From CAXBMB01 sp052078155 (GTDB taxonomy: Bacteria > Pseudomonadota > Alphaproteobacteria > Kiloniellales > DSM-21159): DNA of 64,000 bases. Each line of letters begins with the position of its first letter. The first letter of the stretch is position 1. The position numbers and the translations under genes were made by a program. The stretch covers positions 1 to 64,000 of the forward strand of contig JBQJBP010000003.1 of NCBI GenBank assembly GCA_052078155.1, in the 5' to 3' direction. The notes beneath the pieces were generated by a model. The model had not been told where the DNA came from and did no database searches. It saw only the letters and a list, made by a program, of their open reading frames with translations. Below are positions 18,090 to 26,484 of the stretch, piece by piece.

Positions 18090-18125
18090 CTACCCGCACC
18101 AGCTCTGTACCAGCAGACCCGGACG

Positions 18126-18875
18126 TTACGCCGCCAGTGTCACCACCAGCGGGCCTCGCTTGGTGGCAACCACCGTATGTTCATACTGAACGGTCGGGGC
18201 CTGGGGACTGCTTAACAGGGTCCAGTCGTCGTTCCCCTGTTCCGCCCAGTCCGCCCCCAGGGACAGGAAGGGCTCAATGGTGAAGACCAGCCCTTCGTTC
18301 ATGGTCCGTTGCTCCGCCGGGTCCGGCCAGGTGGCAATTTCCTTCGGATCTTCATGCAAGGACAGGCCGACACCGTGGCTGGCCAGGTTCCGCACCAGGC
18401 TGTAGCCGTTCTTCTGGGCGAAGCCGCCCACCGCATCGCCAATGGCAGCCAGAGGGCGTCCGGTGCCTACCTGCCGCAGCCCGGCCCACAGTGCCCGCCG
18501 GCCATCGCGACAGAGTTTCTTGATCTCCGGTTTGACGGGTGGCACCGCAAAGGACGCCCCCGTGTCGGCAAAGATGCCGTTCTTTTCAGCCGAAACATCA
18601 ATGTTGACCAGATCGCCCGCCTGGATCACCCGGCTTCCCGGGATACCGTGGGCCACCTCTTCATTCACAGAGATGCAGGTGGCCCCGGGGAATCCATAAG
18701 ACAGTTCCGGTGCAGAGCGCGCGCCATCCTGCTCCAGCAGACGCCGCCCCAGATCATCCAGCTCTTTGGTGGTCATGCCCGGTTCCAGGGCCTCCCCCAT
18801 CTGCTTGAGGGTCTGAGCCACGATGGCTCCAATTTCTTTCAGCTTCTCCAGGTCGTCTTCGCTGGAAAGTGTCAT
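18126..18875 (-). CDS. map: methionine aminopeptidase, type I
   Basis: 249 residues. The five metal ligands are Asp93, Asp104, His167, Glu201 and Glu232 (NIDVSAEKNGIFADT, SHGVG, TIEPF, QYEHT), with catalytic His76 in VAHGIP. The 11-residue Asp-Asp spacing matches E. coli MAP. It removes the initiator Met from new proteins in the cytosol. The domain is diverged from the housekeeping enzyme of many alphaproteobacteria, so a second map elsewhere in the genome is possible. Confidence 0.93.
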   Translation of the reverse strand: MTLSSEDDLEKLKEIGAIVAQTLKQMGEALEPGMTTKELDDLGRRLLEQDGARSAPELSYGFPGATCISVNEEVAHGIPGSRVIQAGDLVNIDVSAEKNGIFADTGASFAVPPVKPEIKKLCRDGRRALWAGLRQVGTGRPLAAIGDAVGGFAQKNGYSLVRNLASHGVGLSLHEDPKEIATWPDPAEQRTMNEGLVFTIEPFLSLGADWAEQGNDDWTLLSSPQAPTVQYEHTVVATKRGPLVVTLAA

Positions 18876-18901
18876 GGTATCTGGCTCCCGGATCTGGTTT
18901 C

Positions 18902-19043
18902 CTCTAAAGTCAAATCGCTTTAAGTGGACTCACCACGTGAAATCACTTGAAGCATGAATTTGCCTCTTTTCAACAGGATAGAGGATGATTCACGGTTTAG
19001 CTCCAAGCGCAAAGCGCTTCTAACCAAATCGATCATGCTCTAG
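18902..19043 (+). repeat. dispersed GANTC-rich intergenic repeat, full copy R2
   Basis: 142 bases, same orientation as R1. Module A stem AAGTGGACTCAC/GTGAAATCACTT, then module B CGGTTTAG, AAGCGC/GCGCTT, and the outer end CATGCTCTAG. It lies between the divergent map and mtnN genes. GANTC sites occur at GACTC (18927-18931) and GATTC. Confidence 0.85.
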
Positions 19044-19134
19044 TTTAGAATGAATCGGCGCGCAGTAAAATCTCTAGCTGCTGCTGCCATCAACAGACAT
19101 TACCCGCCTCCCCAATAGAACAAAGAGAACCGTC

Positions 19135-19857
19135 ATGCTGGCCGTCGTCGGTGCCATGGAAGAAGAAGTCGCGCTTCTGCGCCAGGATATGCAGATCAGC
19201 GGTCAGGAAGACCACGCTGGCATCACCGTCTATCGGGGCAGCTATCAGGGGGTGGAGATGGTGCTGGCCCAGTGCGGCATCGGCAAGGTGAATGCAACCA
19301 TCTGCACCCAGATGCTGATCGATCTCTACCAGCCTGCCGCCTTTCTCTTTTCCGGGGTGGCAGGGGGACTGCTGCCCAACATGCAGGTCGGGGACCTGAT
19401 TGTGGCCAGCCACGTGATCCAGTACGACATGGACCTGACCGCCTTTGGCCGACGCCCGGGGGAAGTCCCCGGACACGGGCGCATGATCGAAGCCGACCCA
19501 AAGCTGGTGGACCTTAGCGCCCAGGCCTATGACACAGCCTTTGGCCAGAATGAGGGGAAAACAAACAACGGCCCCAATCTGATGCTGGGCACCGTGGTTT
19601 CCGGAGATCGCTTCATCTCGGACCCGAAAACCCTGCGCTGGCTGCAGCGGGAGTTTTCAGCATTGGCAACGGAAATGGAAGGCGCGGCAGTAGGCTACAC
19701 CTGCTACCTGAACAAGGTGCCCTTTGTGATTTTGCGCGGCCTGTCCGACACAGCCGGAAGCACGGCATCGGACGATTTTGAAGCCAACCTGCATCTGGTC
19801 TGCCTCAATTCTCACCGGCTGTTGGTTGAGCTCATTCCACTGGTCGGCAAAGCCTGA
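19135..19857 (+). CDS. mtnN: 5'-methylthioadenosine/S-adenosylhomocysteine nucleosidase
   Basis: 240 residues. GAMEEEVALL places the catalytic Glu at position 11 (E. coli Glu12), GIGKVNA and GVAGGL line the site, ATEMEGAAVG at 179-188 binds the ribose, and RGLSDTA supplies Asp205. It cleaves MTA and SAH to adenine plus methylthioribose or ribosylhomocysteine in the cytosol. The adenine can be salvaged by the phosphoribosyltransferase encoded at 30941. ATG start at 19135 preceded by AGAGAA. Confidence 0.94.
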   Translation: MLAVVGAMEEEVALLRQDMQISGQEDHAGITVYRGSYQGVEMVLAQCGIGKVNATICTQMLIDLYQPAAFLFSGVAGGLLPNMQVGDLIVASHVIQYDMDLTAFGRRPGEVPGHGRMIEADPKLVDLSAQAYDTAFGQNEGKTNNGPNLMLGTVVSGDRFISDPKTLRWLQREFSALATEMEGAAVGYTCYLNKVPFVILRGLSDTAGSTASDDFEANLHLVCLNSHRLLVELIPLVGKA

Positions 19858-19898
19858 CCCCTTCTCCCCAACCGGCACGCGACCTCTTTGCCCACAAA

Positions 19899-19926
19899 AA
19901 AGGGCTGCCGAAGCAGCCCTTTGATT
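19899..19926. terminator. bidirectional terminator between mtnN and the DUF2336 gene
   Basis: AAGGGCTGC and GCAGCCCTT pair around a short loop. T-rich tails follow in both directions (TTGATTTT on plus, six T on minus), serving two convergent genes. Confidence 0.88.
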
Positions 19927-19948
19927 TTCCATCTGATGTGAGGGCCCG

Positions 19949-21061
19949 TCAGGCGGCCATGTGGCTGAGTTTTTCCATCAGGAACTCAACATCATCGGGG
20001 CTGAGGGTTTCATCCCCTTCAAAAGCGGTCAGCATGCGCTCGAGCATGTGACTCTGAAAACGCTGGCGGTCATCCGGTCCGCCATCCACATCCATTTCAT
20101 CGCGCAAGCGCATGGCCTCGCGGAAAGCCGGCAACAGCCGCGGAGGCAGCTGGGCTTTTCCATAGATAGACTTGAAGGCCAGATCACCGCCTTCATGCAG
20201 AAGAATACGGGTATTGGACAAGGGCACATTGGCCAGACGGGCCAATGCCGCCTCAAAGAAAGCCAGGTCGCCAAAACAAAGCGTGCGGAACAGCAGCGAC
20301 GCGGTCAGGCGTTTTTGCCCATGCAACTGGTCCACCAGCCGTTCCACCGCAAACTCATCACCGCCCCCGCGGGCCAGATCCACAATCGCCCGCTCACGGG
20401 CCTGCAGGATGATGCCAGCTGCCGCATCAGTGGAAATGTCTTTGCGACTGGAAAGATAGTCTCGCAGGCGTTCGGACACCGCACCGACCACTTTCTCAAC
20501 AATGGCCGGAGGCATGCTGGCGCGGCGAGACAGGGAATCTCCGATGCTGGTGCTATTGGCGTGCTTGGTCATGACTTTTTCAAAGCCAGACTCGGCAATC
20601 TCCGCCTTTTCATTGGCGACCAGCCGGTTCACAACCTCTTCATTGCCGTGATCAATCAAAGCCTCGGACAGCGCGCTGGAAACAGAGGCACGCTCCGCAA
20701 TGGCCGTCTGCTTGTCCTCACCTGTCTGGGAGACAATCTCCACCAGATCTTCATCACTGAGAACATCAGAGTAGCGCAGCATGGGCAAAGCCACACTGTC
20801 CACGTCCTTTGCCAGGCTGAGCGCAATGTCATGCGGCAGTTCTTCTGAACTGCTCAGCTGTGCACCAAGAACTTCGCGCACAACAACGTCCGCACCATTC
20901 ACCAGAGTGCGGAAGATGTCAGACGCCAGCTCCTGCTCTCTGTCCGACAGACGCGCTTCTGTAAACTGTTCTGCGATCTTGGCAGCAGTTTGCGCCTGGG
21001 CTTGAGCGGAAGGCTCGGTAAGCAGGTGCTCTACATCAGCCTTTGTCAGGCCATTCGGCAT
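19949..21061 (-). CDS. DUF2336 domain protein
   Basis: 370 residues from the ATG at 21061; an in-frame GTG at 21070 is nearly as good. Mostly alpha-helical, with HEAT-like pairs: LSDEDLVEIV, KQTAIAERASVSSALSEALID, NEEVVNRLVANE. This is the DUF2336 pattern found widely in alphaproteobacteria. No catalytic motif is seen. Function is unknown; relatives have been linked to regulation, but nothing here proves that. It is a single-gene unit, convergent with mtnN. Confidence 0.85.
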   Translation of the reverse strand: MPNGLTKADVEHLLTEPSAQAQAQTAAKIAEQFTEARLSDREQELASDIFRTLVNGADVVVREVLGAQLSSSEELPHDIALSLAKDVDSVALPMLRYSDVLSDEDLVEIVSQTGEDKQTAIAERASVSSALSEALIDHGNEEVVNRLVANEKAEIAESGFEKVMTKHANSTSIGDSLSRRASMPPAIVEKVVGAVSERLRDYLSSRKDISTDAAAGIILQARERAIVDLARGGGDEFAVERLVDQLHGQKRLTASLLFRTLCFGDLAFFEAALARLANVPLSNTRILLHEGGDLAFKSIYGKAQLPPRLLPAFREAMRLRDEMDVDGGPDDRQRFQSHMLERMLTAFEGDETLSPDDVEFLMEKLSHMAA

Positions 21062-21360
21062 TTGATCCACCCATTCATCTCTTGTCTCAGACCAGACAGG
21101 CTGATCTTCAGGCTTAAGCCAGAGATTGATTACGTTACGATTTGGAGCACTTCACAAAGGCACCTTTTGATATTCAACTCTCTCCTGTGAGTCTTAATCA
21201 AGTATGAATCTGTAAACAAAAACAGGTATCAAAATGTGAACCGCACAGCCGGACAGGCCTTTACTTCCCGCCAAAGGAGAACTGCTTTCTTTCCGGCAGG
21301 GGTTTTGGCAAGAATTACTTAATATGCAAGCAAACAATACACCAGCCGGAGGACAGGCTT
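21062..21360. other. intergenic region between two minus-strand genes
   Basis: 299 bases, AT-richer near 21140-21340. It presumably carries the promoter of the DUF2336 gene. No coding sequence or repeat recognised. Confidence 0.35.
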
Positions 21361-22122
21361 TTAAGATTGCCTGTCGATGGCCTTGTTGATCAGTTGTATT
21401 TGCTGATCGATCGAAACGTCGAGATGAGAGCAGATTTCCAGCGCCCGATCTTCGTAAACATCGGCGGGTTGCTGGCTGACCCGCCAGCTTTCCACGGCCT
21501 CATCCCGAGCCTTGATCAAGGAAATGATCTGCGGCTTAAAGAGCTGAACCATCGCAGAAATCCAGCGATTCACCGGCCAGGATGGGCGGGCGTGATCAAT
21601 AACAAAGTAATCCAGCATCGCGATGACATCATCCGCCTTGTACCAGACTTCGCCTGTGACCCAGCGGTTGACGGTGAACAGCTTGCAGGGAAAGCCCTGG
21701 CTGTCCATGGCAATGGTAATGATGTGGGACAGGGCGTCGTTTGGATCAGCAGGTGGCTGATAATCAGGCACAGGCGCAGGCTTCAGTCCGGCAGGCATGC
21801 CCTTGGGGCGCAGGAAGGTATGGAAATGCCCGTGTTCCTTGGGAAACCGCTGTTCTTCGCTGTGGGCGTGATAGTAATACTGGGCATGGGTTTCGTGGTC
21901 ATAAACATCCCCTGCCGGGTAATGATCCCACTCGTAAAAGGTGCCGCTGTCGCGCAACAGCTCCCCAACCACATTGTCACCCGTTTTCGCCAGAACGCGA
22001 TGGACGTCGAACACTTCCTGTCCGGCCGCTGCCATTTTCTGGAGCGCAGCCAGAGGGAGAACGTCAAAATCCGTGACCTGAGCGGCGGCGCAACCCGCCA
22101 TGTTGCGTGTAGTCAAAACCAT
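21361..22122 (-). CDS. conserved hypothetical protein with a His cluster
   Basis: 253 residues, soluble, no signal peptide. The central part has a dense His/Tyr cluster: YEWDHYP (His67), YDHETHAQYYYHAH (His76, 79, 85, 87) and KEHGHFHTFLRP (His97, 99, 101). This looks like a possible metal site. The second half (HIITIAMDSQGFPCKLFTVNRWVTGEVW) is beta-rich and ends in helices. I recall similar proteins only as domains of unknown function (possibly DUF6969, not certain). Not in an operon with its neighbours. Confidence 0.75.
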   Translation of the reverse strand: MVLTTRNMAGCAAAQVTDFDVLPLAALQKMAAAGQEVFDVHRVLAKTGDNVVGELLRDSGTFYEWDHYPAGDVYDHETHAQYYYHAHSEEQRFPKEHGHFHTFLRPKGMPAGLKPAPVPDYQPPADPNDALSHIITIAMDSQGFPCKLFTVNRWVTGEVWYKADDVIAMLDYFVIDHARPSWPVNRWISAMVQLFKPQIISLIKARDEAVESWRVSQQPADVYEDRALEICSHLDVSIDQQIQLINKAIDRQS

Positions 22123-22242
22123 AGGTGCTAAGTGGACCCAAAATGTCCGTTAGGAAACTCATACTGATTCAAATAAATGTGAGCAGGCAGGTCAAGCAAC
22201 AACTACGCTGAACCAACCTTCAGGAGATTTACCGGCCCCTGA

Positions 22243-23112
22243 TCACTCCATTTCCCGGACCAGCCTGAAGCCGATCAGGATGTGCTTGAGATGGTTCGGC
22301 CGGCTGTGGCCAGCTGCCGGGCGGCAAACCCCGCAGCCCTTGTCATCCCAGGACCCGCCCTTGACCCAGTGATGATCAGTGCCCCGGGGGCTGGCCGTCC
22401 ATTCGTAGACCTGACCGGATCCATCCAGCAGACCAAAGGGACTGGCACCCGCCGGAAAGCTCCCCACCGGCAGCGTGTCAAAAGGTCCCAGGTCATGACT
22501 GTTGAGCCGGTCTGCTTGCCAGTCTTTTCCCCAGGGCCAGCGCTGACCTTCGGATCCCCGAACGGCCTTCTCCCACTCCAGACGAGTTGGCAGCCGCCAG
22601 GTTTTCCCGGTCTTCTGTGACAGCCAGCGGGCATAGGCCCTGGCATCGGCGTGGCTGACCAGGACAACCGGATGATGACGACGCCCCTCAGGATAACTGC
22701 CATCCGTCCAGGCATGGCGGCGGGTCCGGCTGTAGGGATGGATCAGACCGTAACTCTCCCAGACGGCGGGCTGAACATCGGGCAGGCGATGTCCGCTGTC
22801 CACCAGAAACGCGGCGTAGTCCTCATTGGTAACGGGCTCTTTCATGATGTGAAAAGCAGGCAGGCTTTCCTGTCGCCGCGGGCCTTCCCCCTCATACCAG
22901 CGCTGCTGCAGGGTAACAGAATGGCCGTAGGCCGCTTCATCCAGCTGGTAAGCGGCTTCCCGCTCAGCCCGGTCAGAGCCGACAATAAAAGACCCCGCCG
23001 GCACCACAAGGGTCTCCGGCGGGGTCAGTTTTTCCAGGTTTCTGTTGTCGGCCTGCGCCGGGGTTAAACCGAAGGCCAGCCCCAGGCAGAACAGAACACT
23101 CAGTATGATCAG
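22243..23112 (-). CDS. SUMF1/formylglycine-generating-enzyme-like domain protein, exported
   Basis: A hydrophobic export signal (IILSVLFCLGLAFGL, ending AQA) is followed by the SUMF1 fold: FHIMKEPVTNEDYAAFL, PVVLVSHADARAYARWLSQ, WRLPTRLEWEKAVRG, GQVYEWTASP, KGGSWDDKG, GFRLVRE. Such proteins include formylglycine-generating enzymes and non-catalytic sensors. Cys residues occur only in GCGVC, so true FGE activity is doubtful. The start is problematic. The only ordinary start ahead of the signal is GTG at 23223, deep inside the universal stress gene, and would add 37 odd residues. A CTG at 23112 overlapping the upstream TGA stop would place the signal at the N-terminus. I give the latter. Confidence 0.75.
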   Translation of the reverse strand: MIILSVLFCLGLAFGLTPAQADNRNLEKLTPPETLVVPAGSFIVGSDRAEREAAYQLDEAAYGHSVTLQQRWYEGEGPRRQESLPAFHIMKEPVTNEDYAAFLVDSGHRLPDVQPAVWESYGLIHPYSRTRRHAWTDGSYPEGRRHHPVVLVSHADARAYARWLSQKTGKTWRLPTRLEWEKAVRGSEGQRWPWGKDWQADRLNSHDLGPFDTLPVGSFPAGASPFGLLDGSGQVYEWTASPRGTDHHWVKGGSWDDKGCGVCRPAAGHSRPNHLKHILIGFRLVREME

Positions 23113-23534
23113 CGCACGACCAAGACAGACATCTTGGCGTGGCGCACCACCCGGGCCGCGTTGGGCCCGAGCAGATAATCTTCCAGTCCCGGCCTGTGTG
23201 AAGCCATGACAATCAGGTCGCACTTGGTTTTCCCGGCATAGTGAAGAATTTCACTATAGATGGTGCCATGCCCGACAATGTGTTGCACAGGGATCCCCTC
23301 GGGAATGTGATCAGCCACCCATTTGTGCAGCGTTGTGTTCACATGCTCGAGAGCTTCCTTCTCATGGTTCTTGGGAAAGAAGTTGCCGACAATGGACATG
23401 CCATAGTCCGGCACAATGGTGCAGACATGCAGGCGACAGCCATAGGTCTTGGCCATCTCCACCGCCACATTGGTGGCTTTGTCCTGACCATCGGGCTCTG
23501 ACAAGTCGACGGTGAGCAGAATATCCTTATACAT
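23109..23534 (-). CDS. universal stress protein UspA family
   Basis: 141 residues with the UspA fold: KDILLTVDLSEPD at the start, CDLIVMASHRPGLEDYLLGPNAARVVRHAKMSVLVVR at the end (shortened here to its key elements: VMASHR, LLGPNA, SVLVVR). The G-x2-G-x9-G-S/T ATP motif is imperfect (Asn instead of Ser/Thr). It starts 15 bases after the TAXI-TRAP permease, the usual place for a Usp that modulates a TRAP transporter. Confidence 0.92.
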   Translation of the reverse strand: MYKDILLTVDLSEPDGQDKATNVAVEMAKTYGCRLHVCTIVPDYGMSIVGNFFPKNHEKEALEHVNTTLHKWVADHIPEGIPVQHIVGHGTIYSEILHYAGKTKCDLIVMASHRPGLEDYLLGPNAARVVRHAKMSVLVVR

Positions 23535-23549
23535 CTCTCGTCTCCTCTA

Positions 23550-26180
23550 TCAGAAAGCCGGAACTTCAGCGCGGCGGCTTTGCAGCCTGATCACCACGGC
23601 CAAAGCCAGAAGGGCTGGGATGAAGAAGAGCTCTTTGGGCAGACGCTCATTGGGGACCCGGACCTGGTTGATCACAACCGGCTGGTCTCCATAGAAGTCC
23701 ATGTTCTGCAGATCTTTGGAGAACAGACTGCCGGGAAGTGGTTCTTCCAGGATGGCCTTGTCACCTTCGATCAACAGCAGCAGACCGGATTTCTCGCTGA
23801 AACGGGCCTCTTCATTGCCGCTGTCAGCCAGCGGAACCAGCAGGGTCTTGCGGACCATCTTATCCGGATTGTCGAAGTCCGGCCCTTCAACCTGAACCCT
23901 CAACTCCGTACCCGGAGGCTGAGCCCCGACCGTTTCGAATATCTTGGCCGGTGGCGAGTCGATATAGGGATCCTGCACGTAATCCAGCCAGAAACCGGGC
24001 CGGAAGAGCGTAAAGGCCACCAACAGCAGGACAACGGTTTCCCAGGCTTTGTTCTGGGCAAAGAAGTAGCCCTGCGTGGCCGCAGCAAAGATCAGCATGG
24101 CCGCCGTTGCCTGGATGAAGACAAAGATGGCCCCGACCAGACTGACATCAATCAACAACAGGTCTGTGTTGAAGATGAAGAGGAAGGGCAGCACCACTGT
24201 CCGCAGGCTGTAGAAGAACGCCGTGAAACCGGTCTTGATGGGATCGCCACCGGACACAGCTGCAGCTGCGAAGGAGGCAAGGCCAACAGGCGGTGTCACG
24301 TCGGCCATGATGCCGAAGTAGAAAACAAAGAGGTGAACGGCGATCAGCGGCAGGATCAGGCCATTGGCGGCCCCCAGCTCGATCACAACCGGTGCCATCA
24401 GTGAGGACACCACGATGTAGTTGGCTGTGGTCGGCAGGCCCATGCCCAGAATCAGGCTGATGATGGCTGTAAAGGCCAGACCCAGCATCAGGCTGCCACC
24501 TGCAGCCCATTCCACCAGCTCGGCCATTTTCTGGCCAATGCCGGTCAGGGTCACGGTGCCAACGATGATCCCGGCAGCAGCCGTGGCCACGGCAATCCCG
24601 ATCATGTTGCGGGCACCGGCAATCAGACCATCGATCAGTTCCTGGAAACCAAACCAGAAGCGGGCCCCGATTTCAGCGCCCTTGCCGCGGAAGAAAGCCT
24701 TCAGCGGGTGCTGGGTCAGCAGGATGAAGATCATCAGCAAGGCGGCCCAGAAAGCCGACAGGCCCGGGCTTTTGCGTTCGATCATCAGGAACCAGACCAG
24801 CACCACGATCGGCAGGATGTAGTGCAGACCGGTTTTCACCACGTCCCCGGCCTTGGGCAGTTCCACCACCTCGGCATTGGGGTCGTCGACTTCCAGGTCA
24901 GGACGCTGGGCGGCAAAGCGCATCAGCACGATGTAGATGGCCAGCACCACCAGGGCAGAAACCAGTCCCAGAGAGTCCGGCAGGAACGACTTCATGGCGT
25001 TGATGCCGAAGTAGATGATCCCAGCCAGAATGAAGATGGAACTCAGGATGATGCCCGTGCGCAGCAAACTGGCTTTCAGTGTGCCGGTGGACTGCTTGGG
25101 CAGCGCGGACATGCGGTTTTTCACCGCTTCCAGGTGCACCAGATAGAGCAGGGCAATGTAGCTGATCGTGGCAGGCAGGAAGGCGTGCTTGATCACCTCC
25201 ACATAGGAGATGCCCACATATTCCACCATCAGGAAGGCCGCAGCCCCCATGACCGGCGGCATGATCTGGCCGTTGACCGAAGAGGCAACTTCAACCGAAC
25301 CGGCTTTTTCCGAGGAGAAACCAACCCGCTTCATCAGGGGAATGGTGAAGGTCCCGGTGGTCACCACGTTGGCGATGGAGGAACCGGAAATCAGGCCGGT
25401 CATGGCAGAGGCCAGAACGGCAGCCTTGGCCGGGCCACCGCGCAGGTGTCCCAGCAGAGCAAAGGCCAGCTTGATGAAGTAGTTGCCTGCGCCGCCTTTA
25501 TCCAGCAGCGACCCGAAGAGCACGAAGAGGAAGACGAAGGAGGTGGACACCCCCAGAGCCACACCAAACACCCCTTCCGTGGTCAGGTAAAGGTGGCTCA
25601 TGGCCTTCTGGAAAGAAGCCCCTTTCCACTGGATCACTTCCGGCACCACATCGGAGTTTCCGAAGAAGACGTAGAGCAGGAAGACAATGGCCACGACCAT
25701 CAATGGGGGCCCAAGCGCCCGACGGGTGGCCTCCAGCAGACAGACCAGACCCACACCGGCAACCGTCAGGTCAAAGTCGGTCGGCAGTCCGGGGCGGCTG
25801 GAAATGGCTTCGTAGAAGAAGAAGTAGTAGGAGGCACAGAAACCGCCGACAATGGCCCAGACCCAGTCAATGATCGGCACATAGTTGCGGGGACTGCGTT
25901 TCAGGGCCGGATAGGCACAGAAGCCCAGGAAAACGGCCAGCGCCAGATGAATGGACCGGGTTTCCGTATTGTTCAGCACAATGGAAAAACCGATCACTTC
26001 TGACAGCGCGTAAGAAAGCGGCGAAGCAATCCACAGCTGGAACAGCGACCAGAACAAGGCCACACCGGCCAGGAATTTACCGATCGGCCCAATTGGCGAT
26101 CGCGCACCGGTATCTGTCGAGGCGACCAGATCGGCCAACTCTTCATCAGACATCGGACGGTTAGTTTCGTCCTTCACCAT
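23550..26180 (-). CDS. TAXI-family TRAP transporter fused permease with DUF3394 tail
   Basis: 876 residues. The N-terminal half holds fused DctQ-like helices (IGKFLAGVALFWSLFQLW, YFFFYEAISSRPGLPTDF) and the DctM-like core (MTGLISGSSIANVVTTG, NGQIMPPVMGAAAFLM, LGMGLPTTANYIV). The C-terminal 190 residues form a DUF3394 domain between the last helices. This architecture is typical of TAXI TRAP systems, for which the binding protein is encoded at 26485. Start ATG at 26180 with GGAGGGGGAAA. Substrate unknown; glutamate and other carboxylates are known for relatives. Confidence 0.95.
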   Translation of the reverse strand: MVKDETNRPMSDEELADLVASTDTGARSPIGPIGKFLAGVALFWSLFQLWIASPLSYALSEVIGFSIVLNNTETRSIHLALAVFLGFCAYPALKRSPRNYVPIIDWVWAIVGGFCASYYFFFYEAISSRPGLPTDFDLTVAGVGLVCLLEATRRALGPPLMVVAIVFLLYVFFGNSDVVPEVIQWKGASFQKAMSHLYLTTEGVFGVALGVSTSFVFLFVLFGSLLDKGGAGNYFIKLAFALLGHLRGGPAKAAVLASAMTGLISGSSIANVVTTGTFTIPLMKRVGFSSEKAGSVEVASSVNGQIMPPVMGAAAFLMVEYVGISYVEVIKHAFLPATISYIALLYLVHLEAVKNRMSALPKQSTGTLKASLLRTGIILSSIFILAGIIYFGINAMKSFLPDSLGLVSALVVLAIYIVLMRFAAQRPDLEVDDPNAEVVELPKAGDVVKTGLHYILPIVVLVWFLMIERKSPGLSAFWAALLMIFILLTQHPLKAFFRGKGAEIGARFWFGFQELIDGLIAGARNMIGIAVATAAAGIIVGTVTLTGIGQKMAELVEWAAGGSLMLGLAFTAIISLILGMGLPTTANYIVVSSLMAPVVIELGAANGLILPLIAVHLFVFYFGIMADVTPPVGLASFAAAAVSGGDPIKTGFTAFFYSLRTVVLPFLFIFNTDLLLIDVSLVGAIFVFIQATAAMLIFAAATQGYFFAQNKAWETVVLLLVAFTLFRPGFWLDYVQDPYIDSPPAKIFETVGAQPPGTELRVQVEGPDFDNPDKMVRKTLLVPLADSGNEEARFSEKSGLLLLIEGDKAILEEPLPGSLFSKDLQNMDFYGDQPVVINQVRVPNERLPKELFFIPALLALAVVIRLQSRRAEVPAF

Positions 26181-26484
26181 TTTCCCCCTCCTGCCTTCCT
26201 GAAACGAAAGGCTTCTTTACCCTAACGCCTTGGAGTGTGATCCCTGTCGCCGACAGGCCAATGGGCCCATCTGGCTAATCACAGCACACTCCAACCTGTT
26301 CACATGAGATCTGGACGAATGTCACCCGGACTGACAGGGACTCCGGATGTCCCGCCTTGTGTCTCTCACGTGGGGTACTTTGACAGCTATCCTGTGGTCG
26401 GATGACCTGCAGGCTGCCATCCCCAAATGTTGGAAAGAAAGAAAAGGACGGGGAGGAGACTCCCCGTCCTTTCACAAGATCTGA
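26181..26484. other. intercistronic region of the TAXI operon
   Basis: About 300 bases between binding protein and permease. It contains the terminator-like hairpin at 26434-26472 and then no gene. Permease transcription must read through the hairpin or use a second promoter here. Confidence 0.5.
26434..26472 (-). terminator. terminator/attenuator after the TAXI binding-protein gene
   Basis: On the minus strand AAAGGACGGGGA and TCCCCGTCCTTT form a perfect 12-base stem with a 6-base loop, followed by a pyrimidine run TTCTTTCTTTCC. It lies about 12 bases past the stop at 26485. Confidence 0.85.

Noticed and set aside
24708..26003. 431-codon plus-strand frame
   Set aside because: Antisense to the TRAP fused permease; His/Gln/Gly-rich translation typical of a shadow frame in GC-rich DNA.
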